Source: Peristeroidobacter soli (lineage in GTDB: Bacteria; Pseudomonadota; Gammaproteobacteria; Steroidobacterales; Steroidobacteraceae). From it: a stretch of 64,000 bases of DNA. Below, in pieces: positions 40,042 through 48,806 of the stretch. Below the pieces are notes generated by a model, which saw only the letters and a program-made list of their open reading frames with translations, was not told where the DNA came from and did not search any database. The position numbers and the translations under genes were made by a program. The DNA is taken from the NCBI RefSeq assembly GCF_004138485.1, contig NZ_ML142848.1:966640-1030639 (forward strand), read 5' to 3'. Within the stretch, counting starts at the first letter, position 1, and each line of letters opens with the position of its first letter.

Positions 40042-40980
40042 TCATCGAGCCGGCAATGCTCGGGCTTCGCTGGGGGAATGGCCGAAGTAGCGGTGGAATG
40101 CCGAGCTGAACGCGCCGGTCGAGGAATAGCCGACCGACAAAGCGACCTCTGAGACATTGAGGCTGGATTCGCGCAGCAGGCGCCGCGCTTCATTCATCCG
40201 CAAGCCGCTGGCGAAGTCGAAGATGGACACGCCGAACAGCGTGCGAAAGCCGGTGCAGAGCTTGTTGCGATTGAGCCCGAACTCGCGGGCCAGGTCCTCG
40301 ATGCGGGTGCCTTCCATGAAACCGGCTTCCAGGCGCTCGCGGACCTGTTGCAGCTGGCGCTTGTCCCGCTCGGTCAGCCGGACCGACGAACCCCGGGCCT
40401 CAGCCGGCGACACCAGGTGCTCCACGACGGTATGGATGAATTCCAGCGCCTTGGCTTCCAGAAACAACTTACGCATCGGGCCGGAGCTGCGACAGCCGAG
40501 AATTTCCCGGGCGAGCCGGATCTCATCGGGCGTCGGTACGGCGGTGGCCAGGCGTGGGGAATAAGCGTACCGGCTGATCACGTCTTCGAGCGCGACCGGC
40601 ACATTGGTGCTACCGGTGTCGAGGTATTCGAGGAACCGCTGCCGCTCCATGGCGACCGTGATCGACACTTCCTCGTGATGGGCGAAGATGTGGTCGATCT
40701 TGGGCAGGTCGCGCTCGTGAAGCAGGACGGCGGTGGCCGTGTCGTCGAGGGCCAGCATGTCGTAGCCGTCGAAGGTCAGCGAGCGCCGACCCGACAGCCG
40801 GACATGGAATTTGATCATGTCCTCGCCGTGGATCAGGCTATCGAAGCGCTCGCGCAGGCGGTAGTTGTCGATAGAAAGCCACAGCCGGCCGAAATCCACC
40901 AGTTCCGACGTCCCCGTGCCCGGCATGTCCAGGGTCGGCGGCACGAACGTGGCGGGTAATGACAGCGGCGGCTCGGTCAT
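40042..40980 (-). CDS. AraC-family transcriptional regulator
   Basis: A 312-residue regulator with a C-terminal double helix-turn-helix (about 205-305): GTRIEDLAREFGLNRNKLCT, then SLNVSEVALSVGYSSTGAFS and FHRYFGHSPSE. The layout is like PchR-type AraC proteins. The N-terminal ligand domain is unassigned. It begins 19 bases after the flhB stop and may be read partly from the flagellar operon. It precedes the PQQ dehydrogenase by 166 bases on the same strand and is the likely regulator of that block. Confidence 0.88.
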   Translation of the reverse strand: MTEPPLSLPATFVPPTLDMPGTGTSELVDFGRLWLSIDNYRLRERFDSLIHGEDMIKFHVRLSGRRSLTFDGYDMLALDDTATAVLLHERDLPKIDHIFAHHEEVSITVAMERQRFLEYLDTGSTNVPVALEDVISRYAYSPRLATAVPTPDEIRLAREILGCRSSGPMRKLFLEAKALEFIHTVVEHLVSPAEARGSSVRLTERDKRQLQQVRERLEAGFMEGTRIEDLAREFGLNRNKLCTGFRTLFGVSIFDFASGLRMNEARRLLRESSLNVSEVALSVGYSSTGAFSSAFHRYFGHSPSEARALPAR

Positions 40981-40999
40981 GGCGACCGAGTCTATGCCA

Positions 41000-42115
41000 T
41001 TACTCTTCGACCGTCACATCCGGCCGCGGCGGCGGCTGGAAGCCGGAACGTTTCGCGACCCGCAGCTGGAAGACGTAGGTCAGGACCTGAGCGACGGCCT
41101 GATAGACGGTGGAGGGAATCTCGCCACCAATATCGACGTTTCTATACAACACACGGGCCAGCGGCGGCGCTTCGAAGATCGGCACGTTGTTTTCCGCCGC
41201 GATCTCACGGATACGGGCGGCGACCAGGTCTACGCCCTTGGCGACGACGATCGGGGCGCGCATGCGGTTCTCGTCATAACGCAGAGCCACGGCGAAGTGC
41301 GTCGGGTTGGTGACGATCACGTCCGCCTTCGGCACGTCCTGCATCATGCGCTGGCGGGCCATCTGCTGTTGCAACTGACGGATGCGGCCCTTCACTTCCG
41401 GCGAGCCCTCCGATTCCTTGTGCTCTTCGCGGATTTCCTGGCGGCTCATCTTCAACTGTTTGGCGTACGTATACAGCTGATACGGCACGTCGATGCCGGC
41501 GATGATCAGCAAGCCGGCCGTAATAGATATGAGTGCCTTGCCGGCCAGGGTGATGGTGTGAGCAATGGCCTGGTCGAGCGGCTCCTGACCCAGACCGAGC
41601 AACAGATTGACGTCCTTCCAAAGCACGATCACGGCGATCAGACCGACGATGCCGAACTTGGCAAGCGCCTTGACCAGCTCGATCACGGCGCGCGAGGAGA
41701 AGATGCGCTTCACGCCTTCCAAAGGATTCAAGCGATTGAACTGCGGCGCGAGCGCTTCGGTACTGAACGACCAACCGCCGAGTGCGAGCGGCGCAAGCAG
41801 CGCCGCGAGACAGATGATGCCGAGCACGGGCGCGCACATCTTCAATCCATCGATGGCCGCGCTGGTCAGGGAGGGAATCATCTGTGACGAATCCAGCGCC
41901 TGCTCGCGAGTCAGCGTCAGGCTGCGTTCCATGAAACCAAACATCTTGGCGGCGATCCGATCGCCCATCATGTATAGCGCCGCCGCGGCCGACATGGTCA
42001 CCGCCGCCGCGCTCAACTCCCTGGATCTGGGGATCTGGCCTTTGCGCCTCGCATCCTCGAGGCGCTTGGGAGTGGCACTTTCGGTTTTTTCCTGTGCGTC
42101 ATCACCCTCTGCCAT
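41000..42115 (-). CDS. flhB: Flagellar export switch protein FlhB
   Basis: A 371-residue inner-membrane export component with four hydrophobic helices (about 35-55, 90-112, 145-168, 188-210) and the cytoplasmic C-domain. The autocleavage motif NPTH is at 270-273, followed by FAVALRYDENRMRAPIVVAKG (given as a block at 274-294). Cleavage between Asn and Pro switches export from hook to filament substrates. It is the last flagellar gene of the fliL operon, 9 bases after fliR. Confidence 0.96.
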   Translation of the reverse strand: MAEGDDAQEKTESATPKRLEDARRKGQIPRSRELSAAAVTMSAAAALYMMGDRIAAKMFGFMERSLTLTREQALDSSQMIPSLTSAAIDGLKMCAPVLGIICLAALLAPLALGGWSFSTEALAPQFNRLNPLEGVKRIFSSRAVIELVKALAKFGIVGLIAVIVLWKDVNLLLGLGQEPLDQAIAHTITLAGKALISITAGLLIIAGIDVPYQLYTYAKQLKMSRQEIREEHKESEGSPEVKGRIRQLQQQMARQRMMQDVPKADVIVTNPTHFAVALRYDENRMRAPIVVAKGVDLVAARIREIAAENNVPIFEAPPLARVLYRNVDIGGEIPSTVYQAVAQVLTYVFQLRVAKRSGFQPPPRPDVTVEE

Positions 42116-42124
42116 ACGTCACCC

Positions 42125-42904
42125 CTATGGCGAGATTCTGAGCAGCGTACGGATGACTCCGAACGCCGCTTCGAGTGATTGATTGAAAGCGACCAGCACC
42201 GAGGGCAGGCCGACGTACATGATCACCAGGCCGGAGATCAGCGTGATCGGGAAACCGACCGCGAACAGATTCAGCGTCGGGGCGGCGCGGCTCATCACGC
42301 CGAACGCCAGGTTCACGACCAGCAGCGCGGCCATGCCGGGCAACGCCACGACCAACGCGCCCGCGAACAGCTGACTACCCCACTCGCCCAGGCGCCAGAT
42401 CATCTCGCTGTTGAGCCCGGTCATGCCCACCGGCAAGGTCGTGAAGCCTTGCACCAGCAGTTCGATCAGCACCAGATGACCGTTGATCGCCAGGAACGTC
42501 AACGTCACCAGAATCATATACATCTGACCGAGCACCGGCGTGCTCACACCGCGCAGCGGATCGACGTTGAACGCGAAACCCAGACCCATCGTGTTGGCCA
42601 GCAACTGGCCGCCCATGGCGAGCGCATCGAAGATCAGCTGCAACGCGAACGCGCTGGCGAAGCCGATCAACACCTGATGCAGGGTCACGATCACGGCGGC
42701 GAACGAAAACACTTCGACGTTCGGCGCCGGAATCAGCGGCGCGACGATGAACGTGATCGCGCCGGCCAGAAACAATCGCACGCGCGGCGGCACGAAGCCG
42801 GCACCGAAGATGGGCGCCATCATGAAACAGGCGCCGATGCGCAGGAACGGCCACAGGTACTGCGCCAGCCAGGCTTCGAGCTGTCCCGTGGTGAGATTGA
42901 TCAT
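42125..42904 (-). CDS. fliR: Flagellar export gate protein FliR
   Basis: A 259-residue membrane protein of the export gate, with about six hydrophobic helices and the family pattern LFLAGAITFIVAPLIP near 45-60 and ALPGMAALLVVNLAFGVMSR near 185-205. It assembles with FliP and FliQ into the core channel. It lies 12 bases after fliQ and 9 before flhB. Confidence 0.95.
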   Translation of the reverse strand: MINLTTGQLEAWLAQYLWPFLRIGACFMMAPIFGAGFVPPRVRLFLAGAITFIVAPLIPAPNVEVFSFAAVIVTLHQVLIGFASAFALQLIFDALAMGGQLLANTMGLGFAFNVDPLRGVSTPVLGQMYMILVTLTFLAINGHLVLIELLVQGFTTLPVGMTGLNSEMIWRLGEWGSQLFAGALVVALPGMAALLVVNLAFGVMSRAAPTLNLFAVGFPITLISGLVIMYVGLPSVLVAFNQSLEAAFGVIRTLLRISP

Positions 42905-42916
42905 CGGCTTGCGTCG

Positions 42917-43186
42917 TCAGCCAATGAGACCGGGAATGCTCTCGAACAGCTCGCGCGTGTAGCCGACGATGAGCTTGAGCATCCAGGGGCCGGCGATCAC
43001 CAGCGTCGCCGCCATGCCGAGCAGCTTGGGAATGAACGACAGGGTCATTTCGTTGATCTGAGTCGCCGCCTGGAACACGCCGACCAGCAAGCCGATCGCC
43101 AGCGCGGCGAGCAGCAGCGGCGCCGCCAGCAGCATGGTGATCTCCAGCGCGTGGCGGCCGATCGTCATGATGGTCTCGGGCGTCAT
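42917..43186 (-). CDS. fliQ: Flagellar export gate protein FliQ
   Basis: An 89-residue protein with two membrane helices (about 15-38 and 50-72), full length for FliQ, starting [19 protein letters not shown]. It is part of the FliPQR export channel. Its start overlaps the fliP stop (ATGA, 43183-43186). Confidence 0.96.
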   Translation of the reverse strand: MTPETIMTIGRHALEITMLLAAPLLLAALAIGLLVGVFQAATQINEMTLSFIPKLLGMAATLVIAGPWMLKLIVGYTRELFESIPGLIG

Positions 43187-43953
43187 GTGTAGAAGCTCGC
43201 TGCCAGCGTGCCCATGATCAGGCTCCAGCCATCGACCAGCACGAACAGCATCAATTTGAAGGGCAAGGAGATCAGCACCGGCGACAGCATCATCATGCCC
43301 ATGGACATGAGCACGCTGGCCACCACCAGGTCGATGATCACGAACGGAATGAAGATCAGGAAGCCGATCTGGAACGCCGACTTCAGCTCGCTGGTCGCGA
43401 ACGCCGGCACCAGGATGCGCAACGGCACGTCCTCGGGCTTGTCGAAGCCCTGGCCGCCGGAGATGCGCACGAAGGTCGCGATATCGCTTTCGCGCGTCTG
43501 ATCGAGCATGAACTTCTTGAGCGGCTCCACGCCGGTGTTCATGGCGGTGGTCGCGTCGATCTTGCCTTCCATGTATGGCTGCACGGCCTGCGTGTTCACC
43601 TGGTCGAGGACCGGTCCCATCACGAACAGCGTGAGAAACAACGACAGACCGATCAACACTTGATTCGGCGGCGCCTGGCCGGCGCCCAGTGCCTGACGCA
43701 GGATGGCCAGTACGATGACGATGCGCGTGAACGCCGTCATCATCAGCACGATGCCCGGCAACAGCGTGATCGCCGTCATCAGGATCAGGATCTGCAAGGT
43801 CAGCGAATATTGCTGACCGCCGCCCGGCGCGGTGGAAACAGTGACCGCCGGAATGCCCTGAGCAAAAGAAATGAACGGTGCGAGCAGCAACAGCGCCGCC
43901 AGCGCATACCGCGCGAGCCCCCGGCCGCGCAGCTTGTCGAAAGCTCGCATCAC
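43183..43953 (-). CDS. fliP: Flagellar export gate protein FliP
   Basis: A 256-residue export-gate protein with a cleavable signal peptide (about 1-32, FISFAQ), unusual among gate proteins but normal for FliP. Motifs: [20 protein letters not shown]-like segment at about 58-78, [14 protein letters not shown], and [13 protein letters not shown] at the end. ATGA overlaps join it to fliO (43950-43953) and fliQ. Confidence 0.96.
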   Translation of the reverse strand: MMRAFDKLRGRGLARYALAALLLLAPFISFAQGIPAVTVSTAPGGGQQYSLTLQILILMTAITLLPGIVLMMTAFTRIVIVLAILRQALGAGQAPPNQVLIGLSLFLTLFVMGPVLDQVNTQAVQPYMEGKIDATTAMNTGVEPLKKFMLDQTRESDIATFVRISGGQGFDKPEDVPLRILVPAFATSELKSAFQIGFLIFIPFVIIDLVVASVLMSMGMMMLSPVLISLPFKLMLFVLVDGWSLIMGTLAASFYT

Positions 43954-44492
43954 AGCCCGAGGCTCCGCTTCAGGATGGTTTTGAAATCGGTGGGGTGCTG
44001 CGGCGTCGAGCCGTCCGCTGCAGGAGCCGGAACTGACGGTGTCTGCGGCGTCACGGGTTCATCGAGAACGTGCAACGTGTTCACGCGGCCGGGAGCCACG
44101 CCGATCAGCAGCTGTTGCTTGCCGACCTGCACGAGCACGACGCGTTCTTTCTGACCGACGACGACCTCGGTGACCACCTGAAGCGCGCCGTTACCAAACT
44201 TGCCGAAGCCCCGCAGACGACGCGTCACCCAGGCGGCGGCGAACACGACGCCCAACACGAGCAACAACGACAGCGTCACTTGAGTCAGACTGCCCGCGCC
44301 GACGGCGGCGGGTGCCTGGGACGCTTCGGGAGCCGCGAATTTCTCGGCGGCGAACACCATCGGCGCGGCTAGACACAGAACGCCGATCACGGCCGTGACG
44401 GCCAGACCTCGAAGTGCCACGCCACGAATGACGGACAGCATCAAGGTGCGCGGCATGAGAACTTTCGCCTGACTCACTTCGACTCGACTCAC
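43950..44492 (-). CDS. fliO: Flagellar biosynthetic protein FliO
   Basis: A 180-residue protein with an N-terminal hydrophobic signal-like segment (about 28-48), a second membrane helix (about 70-92) and a short cytoplasmic domain ([20 protein letters not shown]). It helps FliP assemble. The C-terminal tail is Pro-rich. It is ATGA-coupled to fliN upstream and fliP downstream. The first ATG is at 44492; an internal Met13 is also possible. Confidence 0.88.
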   Translation of the reverse strand: MSRVEVSQAKVLMPRTLMLSVIRGVALRGLAVTAVIGVLCLAAPMVFAAEKFAAPEASQAPAAVGAGSLTQVTLSLLLVLGVVFAAAWVTRRLRGFGKFGNGALQVVTEVVVGQKERVVLVQVGKQQLLIGVAPGRVNTLHVLDEPVTPQTPSVPAPAADGSTPQHPTDFKTILKRSLGL

Positions 44493-44887
44493 TTCAGCTT
44501 GCGGATGCGCTCGGACGGGGAGATCACGTCGGTGAGACGGATGCCGAACTTCTCGTTCACGACCACGACTTCGCCGTGCGCGACCAGCGTGCCGTTGACG
44601 AACACGTCGAGCGGCTCGCCGGCGGCGCGATCCAGCTCCACCACCGAGCCCTGGTTGAGCTGCAGCAGGTTGCGGATCGGGATGCGCGTGCGGCCCACTT
44701 CCATCGACAGCGTGACCGGCACGTCGAGAATGACGTCCAGATTCACATCGCCGGGCACGCCGGTCGGAATGCTGGCCTCGGCCGCGGGCGGTTGGGTGGC
44801 GGCGTTGCGCTGACGCTGCTCCTGTTCCAGCAGCTCGGCAAACTGGGCGGCCTGGGCCGCCTCCATCGCTTCTCTACTCATGCTCAT
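44489..44887 (-). CDS. fliN: Flagellar motor switch protein FliN
   Basis: A 132-residue C-ring subunit. The C-terminal SpoA domain (about 50-130) is typical: DVPVTLSMEVGRTRIPIRNL and GEPLDVFVNGTLVAHGEVVV. The N-terminal ~45 residues are a Gln/Glu/Ala-rich extension. It lies 4 bases after fliM and is ATGA-coupled to fliO. Confidence 0.96.
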   Translation of the reverse strand: MSMSREAMEAAQAAQFAELLEQEQRQRNAATQPPAAEASIPTGVPGDVNLDVILDVPVTLSMEVGRTRIPIRNLLQLNQGSVVELDRAAGEPLDVFVNGTLVAHGEVVVVNEKFGIRLTDVISPSERIRKLK

Positions 44888-44891
44888 GGTT

Positions 44892-45896
44892 TCAAGCCTT
44901 CGCGTTCAGAACGTCCAGCAGCCGCGGACGCACACGGGAAATACGATCTTCGATCTGCACGGCCTGCTGGCCGTTGGAAACACCGAACTTGCCCCGGAAG
45001 ATGGGCACGTCCTCGGCCATGATGGTGGCGCGACCGTTGAAGTCGCACGGCAGGATGTCGCCCGCCTTCAGATCCATCAGCTGGCGCATGGTCAGCTTGG
45101 CACGGCCTAGAAGTGTCGTTAATTCCACGTCCGCGTCCTCGATCTCTTCCTTCAGCGCGCTGACCCAGCGCTCGTCGTGCTCGACGCGATCGCTCGCCAC
45201 GCCGGCGTCCAGCAACTCGCGCAGCGGCTCGATCATCGCGTACGGCATGGTGATGTGAATGTCGCCGCCACCGCCGTCGAGCTCGACGTGGAAGCTGGTG
45301 ATCACCACGATTTCGGTCGGGCTCACGATGTTGGCGAAGTGCGGATTGATTTCGGAGTTGACGTACTCGATGTCCAGGCGCTGCACGTGCGACCAGGCTT
45401 CCTTCAGATCGGCGAACACGTGTTTGAGCAGCATGTGAATGATCCGCTGCTCGGTCGCGGTGAACTCGCGACCTTCGATCTTGGCGTAACGGCCGTTGCC
45501 GCCGAAGAAGTTGTCGACCGTGGTGAACACCAGTTTCGGATCGAGCACGATCAGGCCGGTGCCCCGCAGCGGCGCGATCTTCACCAGATTCAAATTGGTC
45601 GGCACGTGCAACGAATGCACGTATTCGCTGAACTTCAGCATCTTCACCGGTGCGACCGCGACCTCCGGGGTCCGGCGCAGCAGGTTGAACAGGCTGATAC
45701 GAAACAGGCGCGCGAACCGCTCGTTGATCATCTCGAGCGTGGGCATGCGCCCGCGCACGATGCGCACCTGGTTCGAGAAATCGTAATTGCGCGCCTCGCC
45801 GGGCGCGATCGGCGCTTCAGTCTTGACCGCGCCGCTGTCTACGCCATGTAGCAGGGCATCGATTTCATCTTGATTTAGAATGTCACTGCCGGACAT
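44892..45896 (-). CDS. fliM: Flagellar motor switch protein FliM
   Basis: A 334-residue C-ring protein with the N-terminal CheY-P-binding peptide (ILNQDEIDALLHG, about residues 5-17), a CheC-like middle domain (about 45-235) and a C-terminal SpoA domain (about 255-330). It receives the CheY-P signal and sets rotation direction. It lies 16 bases after fliL. Confidence 0.97.
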   Translation of the reverse strand: MSGSDILNQDEIDALLHGVDSGAVKTEAPIAPGEARNYDFSNQVRIVRGRMPTLEMINERFARLFRISLFNLLRRTPEVAVAPVKMLKFSEYVHSLHVPTNLNLVKIAPLRGTGLIVLDPKLVFTTVDNFFGGNGRYAKIEGREFTATEQRIIHMLLKHVFADLKEAWSHVQRLDIEYVNSEINPHFANIVSPTEIVVITSFHVELDGGGGDIHITMPYAMIEPLRELLDAGVASDRVEHDERWVSALKEEIEDADVELTTLLGRAKLTMRQLMDLKAGDILPCDFNGRATIMAEDVPIFRGKFGVSNGQQAVQIEDRISRVRPRLLDVLNAKA

Positions 45897-45912
45897 GTCT
45901 CAATCTCTGTGG

Positions 45913-46413
45913 TTACTGCATCACGAAGCTGGTGAAGTACAACTGCTCGACGTTCTCGGCCTTGCCGCCTTCGGCCGCGATCACGTCGGCCACTGCCTTG
46001 AGCGCCTCGGTGCGCAGCTGCTCCTTGCCTTCACGCGAGCTCAGCGTCTCGAAGGTCTGGCCCCCCAGCAGCATCAACAGGTCGTTGCGCAGCTTCGGGT
46101 CGTGCTGCTTGATCATCTCGGCGGTCGCCGGATCCCGGGTCATCACTTCGACGCTGACCTGGAGGAAACGCATCATGCCTTTGTTCTGGAAGTTGACCAC
46201 GAACGGCGGATCGAACTTGCTGTAGATGGCCGGCAGCTTCGCGGTCGGCACGGCGGCGGCTTCGGCGTGCTCTTCCTTGCCCTTCTTGGCGGTCATGAAA
46301 TACACGCCACCGCCCGCTGCTCCCGCAGCGAGCACCGAGCACAACACGATCACCAGCATTTTGGATTTGCCGGGAGGCGCCGCAGGAGCGTCACCAGCAG
46401 GAGCGTCAGACAT
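45913..46413 (-). CDS. fliL: Flagellar basal body protein FliL
   Basis: A 166-residue stator-associated membrane protein: one membrane helix (about 18-38) after a short Ala/Pro-rich N-terminus, then the periplasmic FliL domain (KFDPPFVVNFQNKGMMRFLQ and following). The start is ATG 46413, with GAGGAAATG upstream; the frame stays open to 46470, but the sigma-54 promoter at 46454-46469 lies there. First gene of the operon fliL-M-N-O-P-Q-R-flhB. Confidence 0.94.
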   Translation of the reverse strand: MSDAPAGDAPAAPPGKSKMLVIVLCSVLAAGAAGGGVYFMTAKKGKEEHAEAAAVPTAKLPAIYSKFDPPFVVNFQNKGMMRFLQVSVEVMTRDPATAEMIKQHDPKLRNDLLMLLGGQTFETLSSREGKEQLRTEALKAVADVIAAEGGKAENVEQLYFTSFVMQ

Positions 46414-46453
46414 CGCGCATTTCCTCGAAGACTTCGTCGCACGCCGGTTAAAG

Positions 46454-46469
46454 AGCAAGCCACGTGCCA
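46454..46469 (-). promoter_or_regulatory. Sigma-54 promoter of the fliL operon
   Basis: On the minus strand TGGCAC, GTGGC, TTGCT: an exact match to the -24/-12 consensus TGGCAC-N5-TTGCW. Transcription would start near 46443, 30 bases before the fliL ATG at 46413. Confidence 0.88.
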
Positions 46470-46546
46470 CGCCCTGCCCCGAGCATGCAAGTGATTAATT
46501 CAAAAGGGAAATACGCGAAAAACACAGTGTGAACTGCGACACACCG

Positions 46547-46580
46547 CAAGTGCGCGACAGAATCCTGACGCGGGCACTTG
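46547..46580. repeat. Inverted repeat downstream of the GNAT gene
   Basis: CAAGTGC (46547-46553) and GCACTTG (46574-46580) are perfect 7-base arms 20 bases apart, in the gap between the GNAT stop (46642) and the fliL promoter. Possible weak terminator of the crcB-GNAT transcript or an upstream activator site for fliL. Confidence 0.3.
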
Positions 46581-46641
46581 AGCAGCACGTCACAGTTACC
46601 TGCCAGCTCGGCTCCGCCAGTGTCAAAGGCTGGACGCTCGC

Positions 46642-47163
46642 TCAGCCGTCCATCGGATGCAGCGGCGTGCGTAAAGTCAGCTGATAGAACGCCAGATCCA
46701 GCCAGCCGCCGAATTTGAAGCCCGACTCACGGATCGTGCCGGCGTGCACGAAGCCGAGCTTCTCATGCATGGCGATGCTGCCGGCGTTGGTCGCATCGAT
46801 GCCGCCCACCATCACGTGCAAATCCTGCGCACGAGCCGCCTCTATCAGACGTTTCATCAGCGCCAGACCGAGACCCTTGCCTCGGTGATCCTGGTGCACG
46901 TACACCGAATGCTCGACGGTGTACTTGTACGCCGGACGCTCGCGGAACACACCGTACGTGGCGAACCCCATCAGTGTGCCCTGCTCGTCCTCGACGCCGA
47001 TGACCGGATAGCCCTTCGCCTCCTTGGCCTTGAACCAGGTCACCATGCTGTCTGGTGTGCGCTCGACATACTCATAAACCGCGGTGGACGTGCGGATCTG
47101 CTCGTTGAGGATGTCCAGAATCGCCGCGCCGTGGTCGGAAAGAGTGCAGGTCAGGAACTTCAT
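46642..47163 (-). CDS. GNAT N-acetyltransferase (phosphinothricin-acetyltransferase-like)
   Basis: A 173-residue acetyltransferase with the acetyl-CoA loop QDHRGKGLGLALMKRLIEAA and the strand HVMVGGIDATNAGSIAMHEK, LGF(V)HAGT typical of the PAT/YncA group. Substrate unknown; relatives acetylate methionine sulfone, phosphinothricin or similar amino compounds. I prefer ATG 47163, with GAGGAGCGA just upstream; the frame opens to 47184. It follows crcB by 17 bases and is probably co-transcribed with it. Confidence 0.87.
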   Translation of the reverse strand: MKFLTCTLSDHGAAILDILNEQIRTSTAVYEYVERTPDSMVTWFKAKEAKGYPVIGVEDEQGTLMGFATYGVFRERPAYKYTVEHSVYVHQDHRGKGLGLALMKRLIEAARAQDLHVMVGGIDATNAGSIAMHEKLGFVHAGTIRESGFKFGGWLDLAFYQLTLRTPLHPMDG

Positions 47164-47180
47164 CGCTCGCTCCTCATCGG

Positions 47181-47561
47181 TCACGCGCTACGCGCCGTGA
47201 TCCCGTAGCCCAACCATGCAACCAGCAAGCCAAGGACGATGCTCACGACCACGTTGGCGATCGCGACGCCCGCCTCGCCCCGCTTGAACAGCAACAGCGT
47301 CTCCAGGCCGAACGCCGAGAACGTGGTGAACCCGCCCAGGATGCCGGTGAACAGGAACACGCGCTCCTCCGGCGTGAAAAAGTCCTGCTTCACGGCCATG
47401 CCTGCCAGCAACCCGGCGATGAAACAGCCGATGACATTGACGGCGAGCGTGCCGATGGGAAAGCGCCAGTTCGGCGTCGCGTGCAACACCCAACCGGACA
47501 GCTTGAAGCGCGCCATCGAGCCGAGGGCGCCGCCTAGCGCGACGAGCAGGATCTGTTTCAA
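47181..47561 (-). CDS. crcB: Fluoride exporter CrcB/Fluc
   Basis: A 126-residue small membrane protein with four helices that exports fluoride as a dual-topology dimer. Family motifs: GGALGSMARF (about 9-18), NVIGCFIAG (about 42-50) and GGFTTFSAF (about 75-83). The upstream region shows no recognisable fluoride riboswitch. A GNAT gene follows. Confidence 0.93.
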   Translation of the reverse strand: MKQILLVALGGALGSMARFKLSGWVLHATPNWRFPIGTLAVNVIGCFIAGLLAGMAVKQDFFTPEERVFLFTGILGGFTTFSAFGLETLLLFKRGEAGVAIANVVVSIVLGLLVAWLGYGITARSA

Positions 47562-47677
47562 TTTGTCACCTCGCCAGCACGATATCGCAGCAGTTGCTCT
47601 TTGAATATCTGGTGTAACCCTTCGACCCGCCGCTCGCGTCCAACCCGACGGACCGAATCATTGACGTCGAGGCAGCG

Positions 47678-48799
47678 ATGTTTCAGCAGTTCACGCAGGC
47701 AGCGGCTGGCGCAATTCTATTCGCTTGCGGATGGTTGAGCATTACGAGTTGCTACGCCGGCGAAGACGGCTACATCACGACCGCCGCTGGCGAAGACGCC
47801 ATCGGCCGATCCACGAGAGCCGCGCTTCAGGGAAATGGGAAGCTCGCAGCGTCGGTCCTGCTGGGCGTGCCGAGGAATCACTTCGCCGGCAAGGACATCG
47901 CCTATCGCCGATGCATGCTCCAGCGCTTCGGCGCGAAGTCCTCGGCGCCCTCTCGCCCGGACGTGGGCGATCCTTTCGTCAGCAAGGTCCTCGGCCTCTA
48001 TCAGACGTATTGGTGGCGCGCGCTGATGGCGCCTACCGACCGCGATAGTCACGGCCGCCAGCTCCAGCGCGATCTCAGCGCGTTACTTGGTGAGCCGGAC
48101 ACGATCGACGACTGGGGCCTCCTCGATGAACGTGTCGCTCACGAACTGCGAGCACGAGGCTACTACTCTCAGCTCGGCAACACGCCGCCGCTGCGAGAGC
48201 TCATGATCTGGCGGAAACAGGACTCTTCGCAGCGCGAAGTTCAGCTGCCGGAACGCACTTATCCTGTGAAGCTCGAAGTGCTGAACGACTTCGTGACACG
48301 CGGTTGGAGCGCATTTGCACGTTGCGATCGAGGGTCGAACGGCGGCTGGGCCACCGATGAGCGCTTGTTCGCCGTCGGTCCCGCGTTTCCTCTTGGCCTG
48401 GACAGTGAAGCGTTCCGCGCCAGTTTGCTGGGCCATGAAACTCAGCACTTCGCGGATCTCCAACAGTTCCCCGCGCTCCAGCCCTGGGAGCTTGAATATC
48501 GCGCCAAGCTCGCCGAGCTGTGGATGTCGCGAGACTCGCTGCAGTTCCTGCTCAGCAAGTTCAACAGCGATCAAGGCGACGACCAGGGCGTGCCGCATCT
48601 GTTCGCGAACAGGCAAGTGATGCGGGATCTGCACGCGCACCTGGCCGAGAACGGCGTGAAATGCAGGCGCGATGACTTGTTCGACGTCGATCCCGATCGG
48701 CTTCGCGCAGCAGCCGTGCAGGTATTGAATCGAGACACGCGCGTTCGGGAATATGCGGCCAGCCTGGCCGTGACGAACCCGGCCAAGCCCGGCAAATGA
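47678..48799 (+). CDS. Exported protein with a HExxH zinc-binding motif, unknown family
   Basis: A 373-residue protein with a signal peptide (about 1-27). The segment GHETQHFADL places HExxH at 253-257, and acidic residues Glu271/Glu273 in WELEYRAKLAEL could give the third zinc ligand, as in gluzincin metallopeptidases, though the spacing of 13-15 residues is short. The flanking sequence does not match a family I can name. The start ATG 47678 has GAGG upstream. It is divergent from crcB and stops 7 bases before the convergent isomerase-like gene. A periplasmic protease or a non-enzymatic zinc protein are both possible. Confidence 0.72.
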   Translation: MFQQFTQAAAGAILFACGWLSITSCYAGEDGYITTAAGEDAIGRSTRAALQGNGKLAASVLLGVPRNHFAGKDIAYRRCMLQRFGAKSSAPSRPDVGDPFVSKVLGLYQTYWWRALMAPTDRDSHGRQLQRDLSALLGEPDTIDDWGLLDERVAHELRARGYYSQLGNTPPLRELMIWRKQDSSQREVQLPERTYPVKLEVLNDFVTRGWSAFARCDRGSNGGWATDERLFAVGPAFPLGLDSEAFRASLLGHETQHFADLQQFPALQPWELEYRAKLAELWMSRDSLQFLLSKFNSDQGDDQGVPHLFANRQVMRDLHAHLAENGVKCRRDDLFDVDPDRLRAAAVQVLNRDTRVREYAASLAVTNPAKPGK

Positions 48800-48806
48800 C
48801 CGCCGA

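Noticed and set aside
47562-47677. Fluoride riboswitch before crcB
   Set aside because: The leader lacks the GGCGAUGGUG-type conserved core and pseudoknot pairing of the crcB motif.
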